Notes under the pieces: generated by a model
The model's database searches: none
Seen by the model: only the letters and a program-made list of their open reading frames with translations
Told to the model about the DNA's origin: nothing
In this document: piece after piece, positions 21,786 to 24,780 of the stretch
How positions within the stretch are numbered: the first letter of the stretch is position 1
Layout: each line of letters starts with the position of its first letter
Program-made: the position numbers and the translations under genes
Assembly: GCA_030674155.1 (NCBI GenBank)
Contig: JASPKP010000475.1
Coordinates: 20,001 to 44,780, forward strand
Origin: Stramonita haemastoma
Lineage: Eukaryota > Mollusca > Gastropoda > Neogastropoda > Muricidae
Reading direction: 5' to 3'
DNA: 24,780 nt

Positions 21786-22048
21786 ACTTTTTATATTAAG
21801 GATAATGGAATAAGCACTCGTGTGCTTTTTACATTCATGTCCCCGTGCGTATGCCGTTTTGTAAATCCTGTCATCCGTTCCCACCAGCACACGATGGCCT
21901 ACTCTTACGGAAAGCGGAACAGTATTTAACGTGTTCGCAAGATGTTCTGCGTGCGTTCGCACACGGGGCCACGGTTTATAGTCTCCTCCGAAAGACTTTT
22001 GGAGAGTGTGGAGTCAGCACTGATGTTAACTCCAGGAGAAAAATCTCT
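21786..22048 (-). mobile_element. SINE-A, minus strand, 5' end lost at a (CA)n tract
   Basis: It abuts SINE-B directly at 21785. On the plus strand it runs from TTTTTATATTAAGGATAATG to GTTAACTCCAGGAGAAAAAT, then breaks into CCACACACACACGCACG. The tRNA-like head is missing. Central landmarks (AAGATGTTCTGCGTGCGTTC, GGTTTATAGTCTCCTCCGAA) are intact. Confidence 0.92.
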
Positions 22049-22402
<354 letters not shown>

Positions 22403-22595
22403 CAAGCAAATACTTTCCGTTCCACACATGTATCTGTTTTCCTCCTTTATTTCTTCCTGTCAGCCTTTATCTAATATCACGCAGTGTAAACAGACGTTCA
22501 CTCGAAGAACGATCAAACACCGTTTTGTAGGACAAATGAATATGGAGGTGGAATAGAGAAGGAAGTAGAGGACGATTATACCAAGTCAAAATTCA

Positions 22596-22925
<330 letters not shown>

Positions 22926-22958
22926 TGAAGAAGACCATATTTGACACATTTCTGTTTT

Positions 22959-23030
22959 GGCGGGGCAGCATAGCCTTGGGGTTAGAGCGTTGAGCTTGTG
23001 ATCTGAGGGCTCGGATTTGAGCCACCGCCG
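22959..23030 (+). mobile_element. SINE-C: tRNA-like head of a third SINE type
   Basis: A 72-nt tRNA-shaped unit. 5' GGCGG pairs with 3' CCGCC as an acceptor stem. A box-A-like TAGCCTTGGGGTTAGAGCG starts at 22971, TTGTGATCTGAGGG fits the anticodon/variable arm, and box-B-like GGATTTGAGCC lies at 23013-23023. Box B departs from GGTTCGANTCC, so this is a SINE head rather than a functional tRNA. Downstream sequence (ACCCCTCGTCCCCC, then a C-run) looks like the start of a SINE body that is soon lost. Confidence 0.65.
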
Positions 23031-23078
23031 AAATGTCCTTTGTGAGGGACCCCTCGTCCCCCATCCCCACCGAAAGAG

Positions 23079-23104
23079 CCCCCCCCCCCCCCCCCCCCGG
23101 CCCC
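23079..23104. repeat. Poly-C tract
   Basis: About 20 consecutive C with short flanking C-rich sequence, directly after the SINE-C head. On the minus strand it is a long G-run. Confidence 0.95.
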
Positions 23105-23267
23105 CTTGTCTGTTGATCGGTTAGAAGTGTGAAATTCAGCAATGATGGTATTTTTTCTATACAACTATTTGCCCGCCATTACGGTAGACAGCCGCATTCC
23201 GACTTCGGGGATGATGTCTAATCATAAAGTCAGTGTTTATGTGGGTTTTCAAAAATGTTTGTTTTCT

Positions 23268-23500
23268 GCTCGTAGTTGCTCGCAACGGTCTACTCTTCTG
23301 AAAAGCGAAACAGTATGTGGAAGATGTTCTGGGTACGTTTGTACACAGAACCTCAGTTTAGAGTCTCATCCGAAGGACTTTTGAAGGAGAGAAGTCTGCA
23401 CTGGGAAAAATCCCCCGGAACAGGCCTCCGTGTGGTGGCTGGAACCTGCATCTCCAGATTGTGAGTCCAATGCTCTAACCACTAAGCTACTCACGAATCG
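23268..23500 (-). mobile_element. Diverged SINE-A relative with a different tRNA-like head
   Basis: The plus strand shows GGTCTACTCTTCTGAAAAGC, GGAAGATGTTCTGGGTACG, CCTCAGTTTAGAGTCTCATC, CGAAGGACTTTTGAAGGAGA and GTCTGCACTGGGAAAAATCC, each matching SINE-A with substitutions and deletions. The head reads on the minus strand as GTAGCTTAGTGGTTAGAGC (box A) and GCAGGTTCCAGCC (box B). The 3' third of SINE-A is absent. It is either an old copy or a separate subfamily that acquired another tRNA head. Confidence 0.8.
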
Positions 23501-24395
23501 CACACCTGTAGAAATGGAGGACCATGGTTTTGAACCCCACAAAAACCGCATACGCTCTGGCGCTGAGCATAGAACTTCTGCCCGAAGTCAGAATGCGGCT
23601 ACCTCAATGGTTGGCAAAGACTCGCAGAAGCAAATTGTCACCATGGGTGAACCTCAGAGCTCTTGCCAAGGAAGGGGAAAACTTCGACATTTTACACGAA
23701 GATAGAGGGATTTGGGGCGAGTACAGTTTTCCTTATCCCCACTGACCAGAGTCTTGAAACTGAAACCATAACTTTCCTTTTCTTGATTCACGCAGAAAGG
23801 GTCGCTGTTTTTATACAGCCTCCTTTCCCCAATAAACAAAACATGTCTGAGTCAATATTTGGTCTTTTCTTTTTTTTATTCTCAAACAGCCTTGATAGCA
23901 GTGTTCGGTTTTCCTCAGGGAATATCACAGTGTACCCACACACTCCCTATCGGTCAACCCTACAAGTATCTGCATCTCTCAGGCCTAGTTGTCGCTGACA
24001 TAATTATTATGGTAGGAAACGTAGAATACTGCCCTTTCAAATAGGCACAAAGTCGGTGTCCTTTCATACCGTCATCTTGCCATCATCTTCATCCCCATTG
24101 AACGTCAAGCAATAAAAGGACAGTGCCTCTGATTCGGTGTCCCCTGGTGCTGTGGTCTCATTACGGCCTTAGTTTGGGTTCCTATACACTTCTCTGTCTG
24201 CAGTGAGAGAGAGAGAGTCAAAGTCGTCACAGTTGATTCAAGGTCATTGAGGGGGGGGGGGGGGGGGGTTGTGATGGTAGCCACCTCAGACAGGTGCCTC
24301 ATTCAGTCTGGCTCTGCGACCAAGAAATTATTGTTATCAGTAAGTGGTTTGGTTGGTGGTTTGCTATGTATGCTGGATGAGAAATGATTTATTTT
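23501..24395. other. Mostly unique sequence with short unrecognised open frames and a poly-G run
   Basis: About 900 bp. A plus-strand open frame at 23524-23745 (73 codons) is reasonably complex but matches nothing I know, so I do not call it a gene. A run of about 18 G lies at 24250-24268. No SINE or tRNA-like landmark is seen until 24396. Confidence 0.5.
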
Positions 24396-24741
24396 ATTTG
24401 AATTGATTTATTCTTTTATATCGAGGATAATGGAATAAGCACTCTTGTGCTTTTTTTCATACAGTCCCCGTGTGTATGCAGTTTTGTAAATGTCATCTGT
24501 TCCCACCGGCACACGATGGCGTACTCTTACAAAAAGCGGAACAGGAATTTAACGTGTGCGCAAGGTGCTCTGCGTGCGTTCGCACACGGGGCCTTGGTTT
24601 AAAGTCTCATCCGAAGGACTTTTGGGGAGAGTGGAGTCAGCACTGATGTTAACTCCAGGAGAAAAATCTCCTCGACCGGACTCAAATCTGGGTCGTCAAA
24701 TTGCCAGCGCAATGTTCTGACCACTAGGCTATCCGTTCCCC
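24396..24741 (-). mobile_element. SINE-A, minus strand, best full-length copy
   Basis: On the plus strand: ATT-rich tail and TTTTATATCGAGGATAATGG, GTCCCCGTGTGTATGCAGTT, GAACAGGAATTTAACGTGTG, CTTGGTTTAAAGTCTCATCC, CACTGATGTTAACTCCAGGA, then the reversed tRNA-like head. The head reads on the minus strand as GGGAACGGATAGCCTAGTGG (box A TAGCCTAGTGG, 24731-24721) and CCCAGATTTGAGTCCGG (box B GATTTGAGTCC). This copy is the reference used here for the SINE-A family. Confidence 0.94.
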
Positions 24742-24780
24742 CAATGGTACATCTGAAATGGTACATCTGAACGCCATCAA

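Noticed and set aside
22959..23030. Functional tRNA gene
   Set aside because: Box B deviates (GGATTTGAGCC), and the unit sits in a SINE-like setting next to degenerate sequence.
23524..23745. 73-codon open frame after the diverged SINE-A
   Set aside because: Complex sequence, but no family recognised and its start overlaps DNA just past a SINE head; insufficient to call a gene.

Overview
This window is eukaryotic, repeat-dominated animal DNA, most likely from a marine mollusc and probably a gastropod. The sequence shows tRNA-derived SINEs (internal A and B boxes, AT-rich 3' tails), a 5'-truncated LINE reverse transcriptase, and very abundant (CT)n, (CA)n, GATA, CATA and CAGA microsatellites. 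Several minisatellites and one approximately 390-bp satellite are also present. The gastropod assignment rests on recalling one SINE family (called SINE-B here) as common in gastropod genomes; no search was run. There is no bacterial operon, phage, CRISPR array, rRNA gene or functional tRNA gene.

Layout: 1-521 is a 57-bp minisatellite, followed by a G-quadruplex-prone stretch near 550. 976-1052 is (TG)n, 1096-3012 is a 1.9-kb ATC/ATCC array, and 3047-3267 holds (GA)n and (TG)n. 3280-4990 is AT-rich sequence with no recognisable gene. 4991-5335 is an old full-length SINE-B. 5847-7536 is a LINE fragment (RT C-terminal half, CCHC finger, 3' UTR, TTCA tail) sitting between two (CT)n tracts. 7565-10695 is eight tandem copies of a 389-395-bp satellite, continuing to 11272 as a diverged relative of about 407 bp. 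11709-11935 is (TG)n. 12240-12848 is a LINE-like 3' end and a 5'-truncated SINE (SINE-A), again embedded in (CT)n. 13137-13555 is a 26-bp minisatellite followed by an A/CAA-rich stretch. 14479-14785 is a SINE-A.

The only likely cellular gene lies on the minus strand at about 17527-15554. A candidate signal-peptide exon (start at 17527) precedes an exon group encoding a short Ser/Thr/Glu-rich stalk, one transmembrane helix with a basic stop-transfer, and a long cytoplasmic tail. The tail carries about a dozen tyrosine motifs, including YxxL/I/M and YxN types, and ends in an ITAM-like triplet. It reads through at least four frame changes, so it is either a recent pseudogene or a gene in error-prone assembly. 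I could not match it to a named family; it looks like a phosphotyrosine-signalling receptor or transmembrane adaptor.

Directly upstream of that start is a 22-bp minisatellite (17530-18257), then about 1 kb of GATA/ACAG/CATA/CAGA repeats to 19290. From 19616 to the end the window is a mosaic of minus-strand SINE-A and SINE-B copies, a diverged SINE-A relative, a third tRNA-like SINE head (22959-23030), microsatellites, a 29-bp minisatellite, and a (CA)n tract bracketed by a perfect 15-bp inverted repeat (21080-21233).
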